Under the pieces are notes generated by a model. That model was given only the letters and a program-made list of their open reading frames with translations. It was not told the DNA's origin and ran no database searches. From positions 806,001 to 870,000 of the forward strand of contig NZ_AP026910.1 of assembly GCF_026000575.1 (NCBI RefSeq): DNA of 64,000 nt, read 5' to 3'. Source of the DNA: Rhodoluna sp. KAS3 (lineage in GTDB: Bacteria > Actinomycetota > Actinomycetes > Actinomycetales > Microbacteriaceae). The translations under genes and the position numbers were made by a program. Below are positions 16,847-31,345 of the stretch, piece after piece; positions within the stretch are counted from its first letter, which is position 1; the number at the start of each line of letters is the position of its first letter.

Positions 16847-16852
16847 TAGAGT
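16847..16852 (+). promoter_or_regulatory. -10 element for leaderless ubiA-crtI-doxX transcript
   Basis: TAGAGT ends 6 bases before the GTG start at 16859 with TAGAGC between them and no Shine-Dalgarno. This is the same geometry as the other leaderless starts in this window. Confidence 0.65.
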
Positions 16853-16858
16853 TAGAGC

Positions 16859-17698
16859 GTGCTAGGGCGATTGATAACTATTTCCAGACCGGTTCTGTGG
16901 ATTAACACCATCGGAACGACACTCATGGCCGTTTGGCTTACCGGAGAGCTCTGGCGGTGGGACTCCATCTGGTTGCTGATTTGGGTGACACTGCCTTTCA
17001 ACCTGCTGATTTATGGCATCAACGACATCTTTGATCAAGAAACAGACAACATCAATATTCGCAAGGGTGGATTTGGTGGCGCCAAGATTGACCCGCGCGA
17101 GGTGCCCTGGATTACATGGGGTGTAATTCTGACCAATGCACCCTTCTTGATTTTCTTTGGCCTCAACTACTCACTCGAAGCCAACATCTGGATTTGGGCC
17201 TACAGCCTAACTTTCTTGTTCTACTCAGCCCCGCCGGCTAGGTTCAAGGGCCGCCCGTTCTTGGACTCAATTAGCAACGCGGATTACGCCTTTCCGCTGG
17301 CTTTTGTGCCTCTTGCACTCGGCGAGGAACCAATCTGGCTGGCAGTGTTTGCCCTGATGGCCTGGAGCCTTGCCAAGCACACCTACGACGCAATCCAAGA
17401 CATCGATGAGGACGCATTTGTTGGAATCAAAACCACTGCCGTGTATCTTGGCGTCAACAAATCGCTGGTGTGGGTTGGCTTCTGGTGGATTGTTTCGACA
17501 ATCCTGTTCTGGTTTGTCAACATTCCACTAGCTCTAGCAAACTTGGCCTACGCAGCCTGGTTGATATGGCTGATTAGACAAGACAACTCAACCCAGAACG
17601 CCAAGCGCGTCTATAAGTACTCGGTGGCTTACCCCTATGTGGTTGGTTCAGTAGCGGGCGTTCAAATAGTCACCGCTATTGTCTTGGGCGCAATCTGA
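16859..17698 (+). CDS. UbiA-family membrane prenyltransferase, candidate carotenoid (lycopene) elongase
   Basis: 279-residue integral membrane protein with about eight helices. The first Asp-rich motif NDIFDQETD (residues 55-63) and the second (DAIQDIDED) are those of UbiA prenyltransferases that transfer a prenyl chain from its diphosphate. The pairing with a CrtI-family desaturase suggests lycopene elongase activity (CrtEb/LyeJ type) toward C45/C50 carotenoids, but crtE, crtB and cyclase genes are absent from the window, so menaquinone-like or other lipid roles remain possible. GTG start, leaderless by position. Its TGA overlaps the ATG of the next gene by one base, so translation is coupled. 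Confidence 0.75.
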   Translation: MLGRLITISRPVLWINTIGTTLMAVWLTGELWRWDSIWLLIWVTLPFNLLIYGINDIFDQETDNINIRKGGFGGAKIDPREVPWITWGVILTNAPFLIFFGLNYSLEANIWIWAYSLTFLFYSAPPARFKGRPFLDSISNADYAFPLAFVPLALGEEPIWLAVFALMAWSLAKHTYDAIQDIDEDAFVGIKTTAVYLGVNKSLVWVGFWWIVSTILFWFVNIPLALANLAYAAWLIWLIRQDNSTQNAKRVYKYSVAYPYVVGSVAGVQIVTAIVLGAI

Positions 17699-19119
17699 TG
17701 ACCAAAAGAATTGTTGTAGTTGGCGCCGGCCTAGGTGGCCTAACGGCTGCCGCGCTTTTAGCCAAAGCCGGCCACCACGTCACAGTTCTAGAGCGCAATA
17801 GCTGGATCGGCGGTAAATCAAGGCGCATCGATGTGGCCGGCCAGCGGATTGACACCGGACCATCGCTGGTGACATTCCCCACCGTGCTTGAAGAGCTTTT
17901 CAACCGCTATGACGCGCGGGGCACCACTGGGGAGGCTGCGAAACTCGCGGCACTTGAGCTAGAAAAACTGCCCGAGGTTGGCAGGTATTACTTCGGGTCC
18001 GAAATCGTTGACTTACCTGTTCCTGCGGACCACCCGTGGCACGAGGCTTGGGTGCGATTTGAATCCGAACATGGCCACCTCGGCCCCGAAATCACCAACC
18101 TGTTGACCTCAGACCCTTTTGATGCGGCAACCCTGCCGGCGGTGACCGCGATTACCAAGACCTATGGGCGTCACCTATCAACTCGGGCGTACCTGAATAG
18201 CCTCGATTGGATGCCTGACGGATTGCGAGAGGTGATTGCCATTCACACGCTAAATGCGGGCATCTCGCCAGAACGCACTTTGGCGCTTTATGCAACAATT
18301 GCGGGCGTCATGGCCAAGGAGGGAATCTTTGTTCCACGCGGTGGCGTTTATGAAATTGCCCTGGCCCTTGGCCGACTTGCCTCGACAGCCGGCGCAGAAA
18401 TTATCACTGGCGTTGAAGTCAAGAAAATTTCAAAAGGCTCAGTACGCACCAGTGACCAAACTTATGAGGCTGACTACATCATTGCGGCCACTGATGCTCA
18501 AGTCACCGATCGACTGCTCGGCAACAAGCGCCGCAAACCAAAGCGCGTATCTTGCTCGGGAGTAGCGATTTTTGCCGTCTTGAAAGAGCCGCTCCCTGCG
18601 GGCACAGTTACCCACTCGGTAATAATGCCCTCAGACCCTCGAGCCCTGCACAAGGCTTTGGACCAAACTGTGGTTCCCAACGAGACTATGGCGTTTTTGA
18701 ATTACTACGAACCTGGCCACATTTACCCAAATGACAAAGCCACCGCCGCAATATTGCTCACAGCCCCGGCCAACGGTGAGCACTTTGACCTAAATGACGA
18801 GTTCGTTCAAGCTCAACTAAAACGAATCAGCGATCAGATTGGCTTGGAGAGAAACATCCAAGACCTGATTCTGGACTACAAAATTTTGGACCCCGGATAC
18901 TTTGCTGAATTTGGAGCAAACGGAGGCTCGCTTTACGGGACTACTCGACCAATTTGGCAGGGCGGCCCGCTTCACCTACCCGGATACAACTCGCTGTGGC
19001 GCCCATGGCTTTGGCGTGTAGGGGCCTCGGTGCATCCAGGCGGCGGAATTCCAGCCGTCCTAGGTGGCGCGATGATCTCTTCGGCTCGTCTAATCAATCG
19101 AATCGGGGCTAAAAATTAA
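17698..19119 (+). CDS. CrtI-family FAD-dependent carotenoid desaturase/oxidoreductase
   Basis: 473-residue flavoprotein of the phytoene desaturase superfamily. The FAD motif [17 protein letters not shown] is at residues 8-24, followed by the ER....GGK region. The family's [18 protein letters not shown] lies in the middle and [18 protein letters not shown] at the C-terminus. It could be CrtI (phytoene to lycopene) or a CrtD-type 3,4-desaturase; the latter would fit the prenyltransferase partner, since haloarchaeal C50 carotenoid clusters pair crtD with lycopene elongase. Sequence alone does not decide. It overlaps the upstream gene by 1 base, and the downstream DoxX-like gene appears to overlap its stop. 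Confidence 0.8.
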   Translation: MTKRIVVVGAGLGGLTAAALLAKAGHHVTVLERNSWIGGKSRRIDVAGQRIDTGPSLVTFPTVLEELFNRYDARGTTGEAAKLAALELEKLPEVGRYYFGSEIVDLPVPADHPWHEAWVRFESEHGHLGPEITNLLTSDPFDAATLPAVTAITKTYGRHLSTRAYLNSLDWMPDGLREVIAIHTLNAGISPERTLALYATIAGVMAKEGIFVPRGGVYEIALALGRLASTAGAEIITGVEVKKISKGSVRTSDQTYEADYIIAATDAQVTDRLLGNKRRKPKRVSCSGVAIFAVLKEPLPAGTVTHSVIMPSDPRALHKALDQTVVPNETMAFLNYYEPGHIYPNDKATAAILLTAPANGEHFDLNDEFVQAQLKRISDQIGLERNIQDLILDYKILDPGYFAEFGANGGSLYGTTRPIWQGGPLHLPGYNSLWRPWLWRVGASVHPGGGIPAVLGGAMISSARLINRIGAKN

Positions 19120-19537
19120 GGCTGTTCGCGCTATAGCCCGGCTTTTACTGGGGGCGGCATTGGTTTTTGCCGGAACCGGTCACCTAACTTTTGCGCGTTC
19201 CGAATTTCAAGCTCAGGTTCCAACCTGGGTTCCGCTCGATCCTGACTTTGTAGTCGTTGCCTCCGGTGTGGTCGAGGTGCTAATCGGTTTGGGATTAGTT
19301 TTTTGGCCAAGCAAAAAGCGCGTTTTCGGCTGGCTAGCAGCAGGACTATTCGTGGCCGTGTTTCCCGGCAACATCTCACAGTGGATCACTCAGACTGACG
19401 CATTTGGTTTAAATACCGATTCGGCAAGAGCGATTCGACTGGCCTTCCAACCGCTGCTAATTCTTTGGGCACTGTGGTCGACAGGGATCCTCGGTGATGT
19501 TTGGCGCAAACGGGCGTATTCTAAAAATAAGTTCTAG
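19115..19537 (+). CDS. DoxX-like membrane protein, probable ATT start
   Basis: Four-helix membrane protein of the DoxX/DoxD-like family, whose role in most bacteria is unknown (quinol or redox links have been proposed). The open frame runs back to 19094, but the first ATG/GTG/TTG is the TTG at 19160, which would remove half of the first helix ([19 protein letters not shown]). An ATT at 19115 gives the family-like N-terminus [M][12 protein letters not shown], overlaps the crtI TAA by 3 bases, and has GGGG six bases upstream (19105-19108). I therefore place the start at ATT, about 140 residues in all; the gene itself is more certain than the start. It is the third gene of the ubiA-crtI operon. 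Confidence 0.65.
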   Translation: MKAVRAIARLLLGAALVFAGTGHLTFARSEFQAQVPTWVPLDPDFVVVASGVVEVLIGLGLVFWPSKKRVFGWLAAGLFVAVFPGNISQWITQTDAFGLNTDSARAIRLAFQPLLILWALWSTGILGDVWRKRAYSKNKF

Positions 19538-19553
19538 TTAGAAGGAGAATTCC

Positions 19554-21670
<2,117 letters not shown>

Positions 21671-21684
21671 AAAGCTTTTCTAGG

Positions 21685-21722
21685 AATACCTCTACTGACC
21701 CCTGGGTTAGCCTAGAGGTATT
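21685..21722. terminator. Hairpin between argG and the RND gene (terminator or operator)
   Basis: Arms AATACCTCTA (21685-21694) and TAGAGGTATT (21713-21722) pair perfectly. The inside extends with CTGACCC/GGGTTAG including one G-U pair. The T run after the stem is poor (GCTATTTA), so it may be a weak argG terminator. As DNA it is also a good dyad 18 bases upstream of the RND start and could be an operator. Confidence 0.6.
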
Positions 21723-21739
21723 GCTATTTAAGGGGCCCA

Positions 21740-24700
21740 ATGCATCTTCTATCCAAGCTCAGTCTTGCTAATCGCTCAGTCGTCGCGCTAATCACCGCAA
21801 TTGTCGCGGTTTTCGGCTTCATCTCACTCGGATCATTGAAGCAAGAGCTCATTCCGAGCTTTGAGACACCGCAGGCTGCAATTGTCACGACCTACATCGG
21901 GGCCTCTCCAGAGGTTATCGATAAGCAGGTAAGCCAGCCAATTGAAAATGCCGTTCGGCAGCTAGATGGGCTAGTCACCTCGACTTCAACCTCCCAAAGC
22001 AACATCTCTATTGTTCGCGTTGAGTTTGACTACGGAGTCACCTCCGCACAGGTCAAAGAGGACCTTGCCGCTGCCCTAGCTACAGTTCAATCCTCACTTC
22101 CAGAGGATGCAAATGCTGAGATTTTGTCGGGCAGCTTTGACAGCGTTCCTATTTTGGTGCTGGGTGTATCTGACAACTCGGGCAACAACGATGAGCTGGC
22201 TCAAACTTTGCCAGACATCGCAGAACCACTGTTCGGCGAGATTCCGGGCATGCGCGAAGTCTCAATTTCTGGCGCGGCCGAGAAACGAATCAATCTGAAA
22301 CTTGACCAGGCCAAACTGGCGGCCAACGGTCTTTCTCAGCAGTCGATTACCACTGCCCTTCAGTCAAATGGTTTCGTGATTCCTGCGGGAACCATCGATG
22401 ATGCAGATGGCCAGATTTCTGTAGAAGTTGGCGAGACCGTTAATTCAGTGGAAGATTTTAAGAACCTTCCGCTCATCGGCACCAGAACTTCGGTGACCAC
22501 CCCTACGGTTCCGACAATCCCGGGAATGCCAAGCTTCACCGGCACCCCGACGGTTTCTACCTCGACCGTTGCGTTGAAGGTGTCGGACGTTGCAACCGTG
22601 AGCTACGAAGATGCCCCGGTTACCAGCATTGCGCGCGTAAACGGCAACTCGGTATTGTCTATCGCGTTTACCAAGACTCAGGATGCAAACACAGTCGCCA
22701 TCTCCCACGCCGTTGAAGAGAAGTTGACCGAACTTCAAGACAAGCTTGGTGGCGATGTCACTATCGTGACTGTTTTTGACCAGGCACCTTATGTTGAAAA
22801 GTCGCTCGAGAACCTAACCACCGAGGGCCTACTGGGACTTGGCTTTGCAGTGCTAATCATCTTGGTTTTCTTGATGTCCGTTCGATCAACTTTGGTTACG
22901 GCAATTTCCATTCCAACCTCGGTTCTCATCACGTTTATAGGTTTGAGCGCCTTTGATTACTCACTGAATCTGTTCACATTGAGCGCTTTGACTATTGCTA
23001 TCGGTCGAGTCGTCGATGACTCAATCGTGGTAATCGAGAACATCAACCGTCACCTTTCGTACGGCGAAGAAAAGAAACAGGCAATTATTCGCTCGGTTCG
23101 AGAGGTTGCCGGAGCAATCACCGCAGCGACCATCACCACAGTTGCGGTGTTCCTGCCGATTGCCCTAGTCGGCGGCCTGGTGGGCGAGCTATTCCGTCCG
23201 TTCTCATTCACCTTCGCAATCGCGCTGGTTGCCTCACTGTTCGTCTCGTTAACCATCGTTCCGGTGTTGGCTTACTGGTTCTTGAAGTCACCTAAGGGCA
23301 TCGTTCACGAATCGGAAGAGGCAGCACGTCAGCACGAGGCAGAGGTCCGCGAGGCCGAGGAAGCCAAGGAAAGAAAGAGCTGGTTGCAGCGCGGCTACAT
23401 CCCGGTTCTAAATTGGACCCAGCGCCGACCAGTGGTAACCCTACTGGCGTCTTTCTTGATTTTGGTGTTCACTTTTGGACTTGTGCCTCAGTTGAAAACC
23501 GACTTCATCGGCTCATCGGGTTCAAATAGCTTTGTGCTGAACCAAACCCTGCCTGCCGGCGCAACATTCGAACAACAGGATGAAGCCGCGGCAAAACTCG
23601 AGGCCGTGCTCTTAGACGAACCAGCAGTGGACGTTGTTCAGACAACCATTGGCTCATCGGGCGACGGACGTGTGGCATTTGGTGGTGCAGCCGGCGGAAC
23701 ATCACTTCAGGTGACAACAGCTGACGGAACCGATCAGGTTGCCCTTCAGGAAAAGCTTGAGGCCAAGTTCGCAGCCGACTCAAGCCTCGGAGAGGTCAAA
23801 TTCACATCGGGTGGCGGCGAGGCCTTTGGTGGCTCGAGCACCATCGACATCAAGGTAATCGCCTCTAGTGATGAAAATCTGAACCAAGCAATCTCCGCGA
23901 TTCAGGCAGCTATGGCCGACACTCCGGATGTATCAGGTGTGACAAACTCGCTTGCCGAAAAACAAAGGACCCTGCGCATTACGGTAGACCGAATGGCAGC
24001 AGCTGAGAAGGGTCTTACTGAAGTTGCTGTTGGTGGCATCGTGGCGTCGACCATGCGTCCAACCAGCATCGGCAAGGTCAACATCGATAACGTCGAGACA
24101 CCGATCTACATCGTCAAGACCGACATCCCTGAGACCGTCGCGGAAGTTGAAGCCATCAACATTCCAACAGCGACCGGCCTAATCAAGCTTTCATCGATTG
24201 CCAAAATCGAAGAGGTTGAGGTGCCGGTATCAATCTCGAGCGAAAAGGGTGACCGAACCGCAAAGGTCTCATTGACCCCTTCGGGAGATAACTTGGGTGC
24301 CATCTCAGCAGACGTAACCAAGCGCCTAGAAGATGTCAGCCTTCCGGCCGGAACCACAGCAACAATTGGTGGAGTCAGCGCCTCACAGGCTGAATCATTC
24401 GGCCAGCTCGGGCTAGCGCTGCTGGCTGCGATTGCGATCGTATTTGTTGTCATGGTCGCAACGTTCTCAAGCATCATTCAGCCGCTGATCCTGCTCATCT
24501 CCATTCCGTTCGCCGCTACCGGCGCCCTGGGCATGCTACTCATTACTGACACAGCACTGGGTGTTCCTGCGCTGATCGGAATGTTGCTCCTCGTGGGCAT
24601 CGTAGTAACCAACGCGATTGTGCTGATCGACCTAATCAATCAGTACCGAAGAGAAGGTCGCCCAACGCAGGTTGCCATCATGGACGGCGCAAGACAGCGT

Positions 24701-24967
24701 CTTCGCCCAATTCTGATGACTGCGCTTGCCACCATTTTTGCCCTAACTCCGATGGCCCTCGGGTTCACCGGCGGTGGCGGTTTCATCTCGCAGCCTCTGG
24801 CCGTGGTTGTTATCGGTGGCTTGTTCTCTTCAACCGTGCTAACCCTGGTGATCGTGCCGGTTCTTTACTGGCTGGTAGAAGGCCGCAAGGAGCGCAAGGC
24901 AGCTAGACGCACCCGAAAGGCAAGCAAAGCCGCAGGTGCGGTTTCGCCTGCTCAGCTTGATAACTAG
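21740..24967 (+). CDS. RND-family efflux permease (HAE1/SwrC-like)
   Basis: 1075-residue inner-membrane pump. TM1 lies near residues 13-31, a first large extracytoplasmic loop spans about 32-360, six helices sit at about 360-520, a charged cytoplasmic linker ([19 protein letters not shown]) follows, then TM7, a second large loop to about 890, and the last helices to 1050. The relay region [14 protein letters not shown] carries the paired Asp of proton-driven RND pumps. In monoderm bacteria such pumps (for example SwrC of Bacillus subtilis) work without an outer-membrane channel. No adaptor (MFP) gene is adjacent. An AAGGGG site precedes the ATG. The substrate is unknown. Confidence 0.92.
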   Translation: MHLLSKLSLANRSVVALITAIVAVFGFISLGSLKQELIPSFETPQAAIVTTYIGASPEVIDKQVSQPIENAVRQLDGLVTSTSTSQSNISIVRVEFDYGVTSAQVKEDLAAALATVQSSLPEDANAEILSGSFDSVPILVLGVSDNSGNNDELAQTLPDIAEPLFGEIPGMREVSISGAAEKRINLKLDQAKLAANGLSQQSITTALQSNGFVIPAGTIDDADGQISVEVGETVNSVEDFKNLPLIGTRTSVTTPTVPTIPGMPSFTGTPTVSTSTVALKVSDVATVSYEDAPVTSIARVNGNSVLSIAFTKTQDANTVAISHAVEEKLTELQDKLGGDVTIVTVFDQAPYVEKSLENLTTEGLLGLGFAVLIILVFLMSVRSTLVTAISIPTSVLITFIGLSAFDYSLNLFTLSALTIAIGRVVDDSIVVIENINRHLSYGEEKKQAIIRSVREVAGAITAATITTVAVFLPIALVGGLVGELFRPFSFTFAIALVASLFVSLTIVPVLAYWFLKSPKGIVHESEEAARQHEAEVREAEEAKERKSWLQRGYIPVLNWTQRRPVVTLLASFLILVFTFGLVPQLKTDFIGSSGSNSFVLNQTLPAGATFEQQDEAAAKLEAVLLDEPAVDVVQTTIGSSGDGRVAFGGAAGGTSLQVTTADGTDQVALQEKLEAKFAADSSLGEVKFTSGGGEAFGGSSTIDIKVIASSDENLNQAISAIQAAMADTPDVSGVTNSLAEKQRTLRITVDRMAAAEKGLTEVAVGGIVASTMRPTSIGKVNIDNVETPIYIVKTDIPETVAEVEAINIPTATGLIKLSSIAKIEEVEVPVSISSEKGDRTAKVSLTPSGDNLGAISADVTKRLEDVSLPAGTTATIGGVSASQAESFGQLGLALLAAIAIVFVVMVATFSSIIQPLILLISIPFAATGALGMLLITDTALGVPALIGMLLLVGIVVTNAIVLIDLINQYRREGRPTQVAIMDGARQRLRPILMTALATIFALTPMALGFTGGGGFISQPLAVVVIGGLFSSTVLTLVIVPVLYWLVEGRKERKAARRTRKASKAAGAVSPAQLDN

Positions 24968-24985
24968 CCGCAATCGGTAGAATTG

Positions 24986-25015
24986 GGAGGTCCTCGGCTT
25001 TTGTCGGGGGCCTCC
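24986..25015 (+). terminator. Intrinsic terminator after the RND gene
   Basis: GGAGGTCCTC (24986-24995) pairs over 10 bp with GGGGGCCTCC (25006-25015), including two G-U pairs, around a 10-base loop. It is followed by TCTACTTTT. The T tract overlaps the -10 of orn. Confidence 0.85.
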
Positions 25016-25017
25016 TC

Positions 25018-25023
25018 TACTTT
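25018..25023 (+). promoter_or_regulatory. orn -10 embedded in the terminator tail
   Basis: TACTTT ends 6 bases before the GTG of orn (25030), with TGGAAC between. The hexamer lies in the T tract of the preceding terminator, so the end of one unit and the start of the next share bases. Confidence 0.65.
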
Positions 25024-25029
25024 TGGAAC

Positions 25030-25635
25030 GTGATTGAGATTTCAGAGAACCTCGTTTGGATCGACTGTGAAATGACCGGCTTGAACCCGGAGTCGGATTG
25101 CCTAGTTGAGGTAGCGGTAGTTATCACTAACTCCGAGTTAGAAATCCTCGACGAAGGTTTTGATGTGGTCATCAAACCACGTGAGGATTCTTGGGCAAAC
25201 ATGAACGATTTTGTTCGCAACATGCACACCGAATCCGGCCTAATCAACGAGGTAGAAAACGGCCTCGAGCTTGCTGACGCAGAGCACCTGATCCTCGAAT
25301 ACATCAAGCGCTTTGTACCTAACGCCAAAGAGGCTCCCCTAGCGGGCAACACCATCGGCACTGACCGCATGTTCCTGAACCGCTACATGCCAGAACTAGA
25401 CCAACACCTGCACTATCGAAACATCGATGTCTCTTCGATCAAAGAACTTACCCGTCGTTGGTACCCGAGAGTTTATTTTCAGATGCCAAAGAAGGGCGGC
25501 GGTCACCGCGCTTTGGCTGACATTCTCGAATCGATTCAAGAGCTTCGCTACTACCGCGAGACCGTTATGGTTCCGCTTCCTGGCCCAACCTCAGAGCAGG
25601 CCAAGGCAGCTGCCGAGTTGGTAGCTAAAAACTAA
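25030..25635 (+). CDS. orn: Oligoribonuclease
   Basis: 3'-5' exoribonuclease of the DEDDh family that degrades 2-5 nt RNA, including pGpG. The 201 residues carry Exo[10 protein letters not shown], Exo[14 protein letters not shown] and Exo[13 protein letters not shown] with the catalytic His. The start is GTG at 25030 ([14 protein letters not shown]), predicted leaderless. Orn is essential in many actinobacteria and Gammaproteobacteria. A 27-bp palindrome and tRNA-His follow. Confidence 0.96.
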   Translation: MIEISENLVWIDCEMTGLNPESDCLVEVAVVITNSELEILDEGFDVVIKPREDSWANMNDFVRNMHTESGLINEVENGLELADAEHLILEYIKRFVPNAKEAPLAGNTIGTDRMFLNRYMPELDQHLHYRNIDVSSIKELTRRWYPRVYFQMPKKGGGHRALADILESIQELRYYRETVMVPLPGPTSEQAKAAAELVAKN

Positions 25636-25671
25636 CCGCATTCATCTCCACAATCTAGCCGAACGCACGTA

Positions 25672-25698
25672 AACAACTGATAGACTCTATGAGTTGTT
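25672..25698. repeat. 27-bp near-perfect palindrome between orn and tRNA-His
   Basis: AACAACT-GA-TAGA-C-TCTA-TG-AGTTGTT: all positions pair across the central C except the GA/TG dinucleotides. It contains TAGACT (25681-25686), a possible -10 for tRNA-His, 30 bases before the tRNA. It may be an orn terminator hairpin (no T run follows) or a protein-binding dyad. Confidence 0.55.
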
Positions 25699-25716
25699 GC
25701 GTAAGGCACAGCACTT

Positions 25717-25793
25717 GGTGGGTATAGCTCAGCTGGTAGAGCACCTGGTTGTGGTCCAGGGGGTCGCGGGTTCAAGCCCCGTTACTCACCCCA
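25717..25793 (+). tRNA. tRNA-His (anticodon GTG)
   Basis: Acceptor GTGGGTA (from 25718) pairs with TACTCAC, the anticodon stem is CCTGG/CCAGG, and the loop TTGTGGT has anticodon GTG. An extra G at 25717 faces discriminator C at 25790: the G-1:C73 pair that identifies tRNA-His. CCA is encoded at 25791-25793, unlike in the tRNA-Arg gene of this window. Confidence 0.97.
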
Positions 25794-25797
25794 AGAA

Positions 25798-25829
25798 AAA
25801 ATCCCGATGACTTAGGTCATCGGGATTTT
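25798..25829. terminator. Bidirectional terminator between tRNA-His and gatB
   Basis: AAAATCCCGATGAC (25798-25811) and GTCATCGGGATTTT (25816-25829) pair perfectly over 14 bp with a TTAG loop. T-rich sequence follows on both strands, serving tRNA-His and the gatCAB operon. Confidence 0.92.
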
Positions 25830-25848
25830 CTGCTTTTTGATGGCTTGT

Positions 25849-27351
25849 TTAGGCGTTTGCTTTCTCAATCAGCAATTCGCGAACACGACCAGCATCAGCC
25901 GAGCCCTTCATTGCCTGCATCACTGCACCGATAACGGCACCAGCGGCCTGCATGCGGCCCTCACGGATGGCATCAAGAACATCTGGCTGCTTGGCCAAGG
26001 CTGCATCAATTGCGGCAATCAGTGCGCCGTCATCTGAAACAACTTCAAGACCGCGTGCGGCCACAATCTCTGATGGAGAGCCCTCTCCAGCCAAAACATA
26101 GGTAAGTACCTCACGAGCTAGACGGTCGTTTAGCTTTCCAGCCTCTACTAGTCCGGCAAGCTCAGCCACCGAAGCACCAGAAATGTTCAACTCGGTGACA
26201 TCCTGGTCTTGGCTGTTGGCAATTCGGGCAAGTTCGCCGGTCCACCACTTGCGGGCCGCCTGAGGCTTGGCTCCAGCGGCAACTGTTTCTTCAATCTGGT
26301 CAAGCAGGTCCGCGTTTACAACATCGCGGAATTCAAGGTCGGCAAAGCCCCATTCAGCCTGAACCCGCTTGCGGCGGTCAGCTGGCTTCTCCGGTAGCTT
26401 GGCGCGAAGCTCCTCAATCCACTCCTTTGAAGGCTGAACTGGAACCAAGTCTGGCTCTGGGAAGTAGCGGTAATCATCAGCATCTGACTTAGGGCGTCCT
26501 GAGCTGGTCGATCCCTTATCCTCGTGCCAGTGACGGGTCTCCTGGATAATTGAGCCGCCTTTGGCCAAGATTGCTGCCTGGCGCTGAATTTCGTAGCGAA
26601 CCGCACGCTCGATTGAGCGAAGCGAGTTAACGTTTTTGGTCTCTGTACGAGTGCCTAGTTTTTCTTGACCGTGTGGGCGAAGCGAAACGTTGGCGTCACA
26701 GCGCACATTTCCGCGCTCCATCTTGGCGTCAGAAACACCCAAGCCCTTTACGATTTCACGAATCGAGCGCACGTAAGCCGCTGCCAGCTCTGGTGCCTCA
26801 GCACCGGCACCGTAGACAGGCTTGGTAACGATTTCAACTAGCGGAACACCGGCGCGGTTGTAATCAACTAGTGAGTACTCAGCGCCTTGAATACGACCGG
26901 TTGAACCACCAACGTGTGTTAGCTTGCCAGCGTCTTCTTCCATGTGAGCGCGTTCAATCTGAACTGTGAAACTCTTGCCAGAAGGAACCTCAACGTCAAG
27001 AGAACCTTCAAAAGCAATTGGCTCATCGTACTGAGAGGTTTGGAAGTTCTTGGCTAGGTCTGGGTAGAAGTAGTTCTTGCGAGCAAAGCGACCGGTAGGC
27101 GCAATTTCGCACCCCAAGGCCAAACCAATTGAAATGCTTGATTCAATGGCGCGCTTGTTTACAGCTGGCAATGATCCCGGTAGTCCAATACAGATTGGGC
27201 AAACGTTGGTGTTTGGCTCATCACCAAACTCGTTGCGGCAACCACAGAACATCTTGGTGTTGGTGTTTAGTTCAACGTGAACTTCTAGACCAATCACAAC
27301 CTCGAACTGCTCCAAGGCCTTTTCGTAATTCATCAATTCGTCTTTAGCCAT
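25849..27351 (-). CDS. gatB: Asp/Glu-tRNA(Asn/Gln) amidotransferase subunit B
   Basis: tRNA-binding and kinase subunit of GatCAB, which converts misacylated Glu-tRNA(Gln) and/or Asp-tRNA(Asn) to the amide form. 500 residues. The GatB signature [13 protein letters not shown] is at residues 16-28, the zinc-binding Cys are in [10 protein letters not shown] and [11 protein letters not shown], and the tail/YqeY domain covers the last 150 residues. The start is [13 protein letters not shown]. Its ATG overlaps the gatA stop by 1 base, so translation is coupled. It is the last gene before the shared terminator. Confidence 0.97.
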   Translation of the reverse strand: MAKDELMNYEKALEQFEVVIGLEVHVELNTNTKMFCGCRNEFGDEPNTNVCPICIGLPGSLPAVNKRAIESSISIGLALGCEIAPTGRFARKNYFYPDLAKNFQTSQYDEPIAFEGSLDVEVPSGKSFTVQIERAHMEEDAGKLTHVGGSTGRIQGAEYSLVDYNRAGVPLVEIVTKPVYGAGAEAPELAAAYVRSIREIVKGLGVSDAKMERGNVRCDANVSLRPHGQEKLGTRTETKNVNSLRSIERAVRYEIQRQAAILAKGGSIIQETRHWHEDKGSTSSGRPKSDADDYRYFPEPDLVPVQPSKEWIEELRAKLPEKPADRRKRVQAEWGFADLEFRDVVNADLLDQIEETVAAGAKPQAARKWWTGELARIANSQDQDVTELNISGASVAELAGLVEAGKLNDRLAREVLTYVLAGEGSPSEIVAARGLEVVSDDGALIAAIDAALAKQPDVLDAIREGRMQAAGAVIGAVMQAMKGSADAGRVRELLIEKANA

Positions 27352-28856
27352 TAGCCGCGAACCTCCAACTCTGGTGCAAAATCAATCATTCGCTTGCCCC
27401 AGACATCTTCATGCATCTTTTCAAGCGCGGCACCTACCTGGTACAGGCGGGCATCGGCACGAGCCGGCGCCAGCAACTGAATACCCGATGGCAAATTAGT
27501 GTCTTCGGCCAAACCATTTGGAATTGCCATACCCGGGATACCTGCCAAGTTGGCCGGAATGGTGGCGATGTCATTGAGGTACATGGCCAGTGGGTCTTCA
27601 AGCTTCTCGCCCAACTTAAATGCGGTGGTTGGTGCAGTCGGTGAAACCAGTACGTCGGCTTTTGCAAACGCGGCATCGAAGTCACGCTGAATTAGTGTGC
27701 GCACCTTCTGGGCTGATCCGTAGTAGGCGTCGTAATAACCACTCGAAAGCGCATAGGTACCCAGGATAATTCGGCGCTTTACCTCAGGGCCAAAACCAGC
27801 CTCACGAGTAGCAGCCATAACGCGCTCGATGGTAGGCGCACCTTCTGGAGTTACGCGCAGACCAAAGCGGACCGAGTCGAATTTAGCCAGGTTTGAAGAA
27901 GCCTCGGCCGGAAGAATCAGGTAGTAGGCAGCAATTGCGTATTCAAAGCTTGGGCAATCGACCTCAACAATTTCGGCACCCGCGTTTGTCAGGAGCTCAA
28001 GGCTCTCGTTGAAACGCGCAGAAACACCTGGCTGAAAACCCGCGCCGGTGAGCTGCTTGATTACACCTATGCGCATGCCCTTGACGTCAAGTTTTTTAGC
28101 GGCCTCGGTCATAGAACCTAGAGATTCTGGCAACGAGGTGCTGTCGTGCGGGTCGTGGCCGGCGATTACGTCCTGAAGCAATGCGGCATCCAGAACATTT
28201 CGCGAAACTGGACCGATCTGGTCAAGTGAGCTTGCCAGAGCAATCAGGCCGTATCGAGAAACCGCACCATAGGTTGGCTTGGTTCCCACAGTTCCGGTTA
28301 CGAATGCTGGGTAGCGAATCGAACCACCGGTATCAGAACCAATGGCCAGAGGCGCCTGGAACGAGGCAACGACAGAACTTGAGCCACCGCCCGAACCGCC
28401 TGGGATTCGGTCTAGGTCCCAAGGGTTGCGGCTCGGCCCGTAAGCCGAGAATTCGGTAGATGAACCCATGGCAAATTCGTCAAGGTTGGTCTTACCCAGA
28501 ATTGGCATGCCCGCATCGCGAAGCTTCTTAACTACAGTTGCGTCGTACTGCGGAACCCAGCCCTCAAGGATTTTTGAACCAGAGGTAGTCGGGGCATCTG
28601 TGGTGGTTAGGTTGTCCTTGACTGCGATTGGAAGACCGGCAAGCTCGTGAAGCTGCTCCCCCGCCGCACGTCTACGGTCAATGTCTGCTGCGGCAGCAAG
28701 AGCCGCCTCTGGACCAACGTGCAGGTAAGAGTGGACTGCATCATCAACGGCAGCAGTGCGGTCTAGATGCGCCTGGGTGACTTCAACAGAAGAAACCTGG
28801 CCAGACTTGAGCAAATCAACCAGTTCACTGGCATTTTTACGAATGAGTTCAGACAT
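27351..28856 (-). CDS. gatA: Asp/Glu-tRNA(Asn/Gln) amidotransferase subunit A
   Basis: Amidase subunit of GatCAB that releases ammonia from glutamine. 501 residues of the amidase-signature family. The Ser-cisSer-Lys triad is visible: Lys in LPIAVKDNL, then the Gly/Ser-rich GGSGGGSS, and the nucleophilic Ser in [12 protein letters not shown]. It follows gatC by 3 bases and overlaps gatB by 1, the standard C-A-B order. Confidence 0.97.
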   Translation of the reverse strand: MSELIRKNASELVDLLKSGQVSSVEVTQAHLDRTAAVDDAVHSYLHVGPEAALAAAADIDRRRAAGEQLHELAGLPIAVKDNLTTTDAPTTSGSKILEGWVPQYDATVVKKLRDAGMPILGKTNLDEFAMGSSTEFSAYGPSRNPWDLDRIPGGSGGGSSSVVASFQAPLAIGSDTGGSIRYPAFVTGTVGTKPTYGAVSRYGLIALASSLDQIGPVSRNVLDAALLQDVIAGHDPHDSTSLPESLGSMTEAAKKLDVKGMRIGVIKQLTGAGFQPGVSARFNESLELLTNAGAEIVEVDCPSFEYAIAAYYLILPAEASSNLAKFDSVRFGLRVTPEGAPTIERVMAATREAGFGPEVKRRIILGTYALSSGYYDAYYGSAQKVRTLIQRDFDAAFAKADVLVSPTAPTTAFKLGEKLEDPLAMYLNDIATIPANLAGIPGMAIPNGLAEDTNLPSGIQLLAPARADARLYQVGAALEKMHEDVWGKRMIDFAPELEVRG

Positions 28857-28859
28857 TAA

Positions 28860-29156
28860 CTACTCCCCATCCAGGATTGCGTGCACGCGGAAACGTCCAT
28901 CAGCACTGTCGGCTGCACCTGACAAAGCCTCGGCTTGAGTTAGCGAAGGCTCGACGATGTCCTCGCGGAAAACATTTGCCATTGGGATTGGGTGGCTTGT
29001 TGCCGGAATGTCACCCTCAACCGCTGCTTTAACGGTTGCAACCGAATCAACGATCAGGCTAATTTGTTCGGCAAAAAGGGCTACTTCTTGATTAGTAACG
29101 TCAATGCGGGCCAGGTTGGCAAGATGCCTAACCAGGTCGGGCGTAATTTCAGACAT
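28860..29156 (-). CDS. gatC: Asp/Glu-tRNA(Asn/Gln) amidotransferase subunit C
   Basis: 98-residue subunit that clamps GatA to GatB. The family pattern VRHLANLARIDVTNQEV is at the N-terminus, and the conserved region around NVFREDIVEPSLT lies near residue 70. A GAGTGGA purine-rich site precedes the ATG. It is the first gene of gatCAB, and the 68-base gap to ligA holds a TAGGCT hexamer as a possible -10. Confidence 0.93.
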   Translation of the reverse strand: MSEITPDLVRHLANLARIDVTNQEVALFAEQISLIVDSVATVKAAVEGDIPATSHPIPMANVFREDIVEPSLTQAEALSGAADSADGRFRVHAILDGE

Positions 29157-29224
29157 AAATCCACTCGCTAGGCAACAGATGATTGACTCCTAGCCTACCA
29201 AACCGCCCCCAAAGGCACGGCTGT

Positions 29225-31345
<2,121 letters not shown>

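Noticed and set aside
19160-19537. TTG 19160 as the true start of the DoxX-like gene
   Set aside because: It would begin in the middle of the first conserved membrane helix and has no ribosome site; the upstream ATT fits better, though this is not proven.
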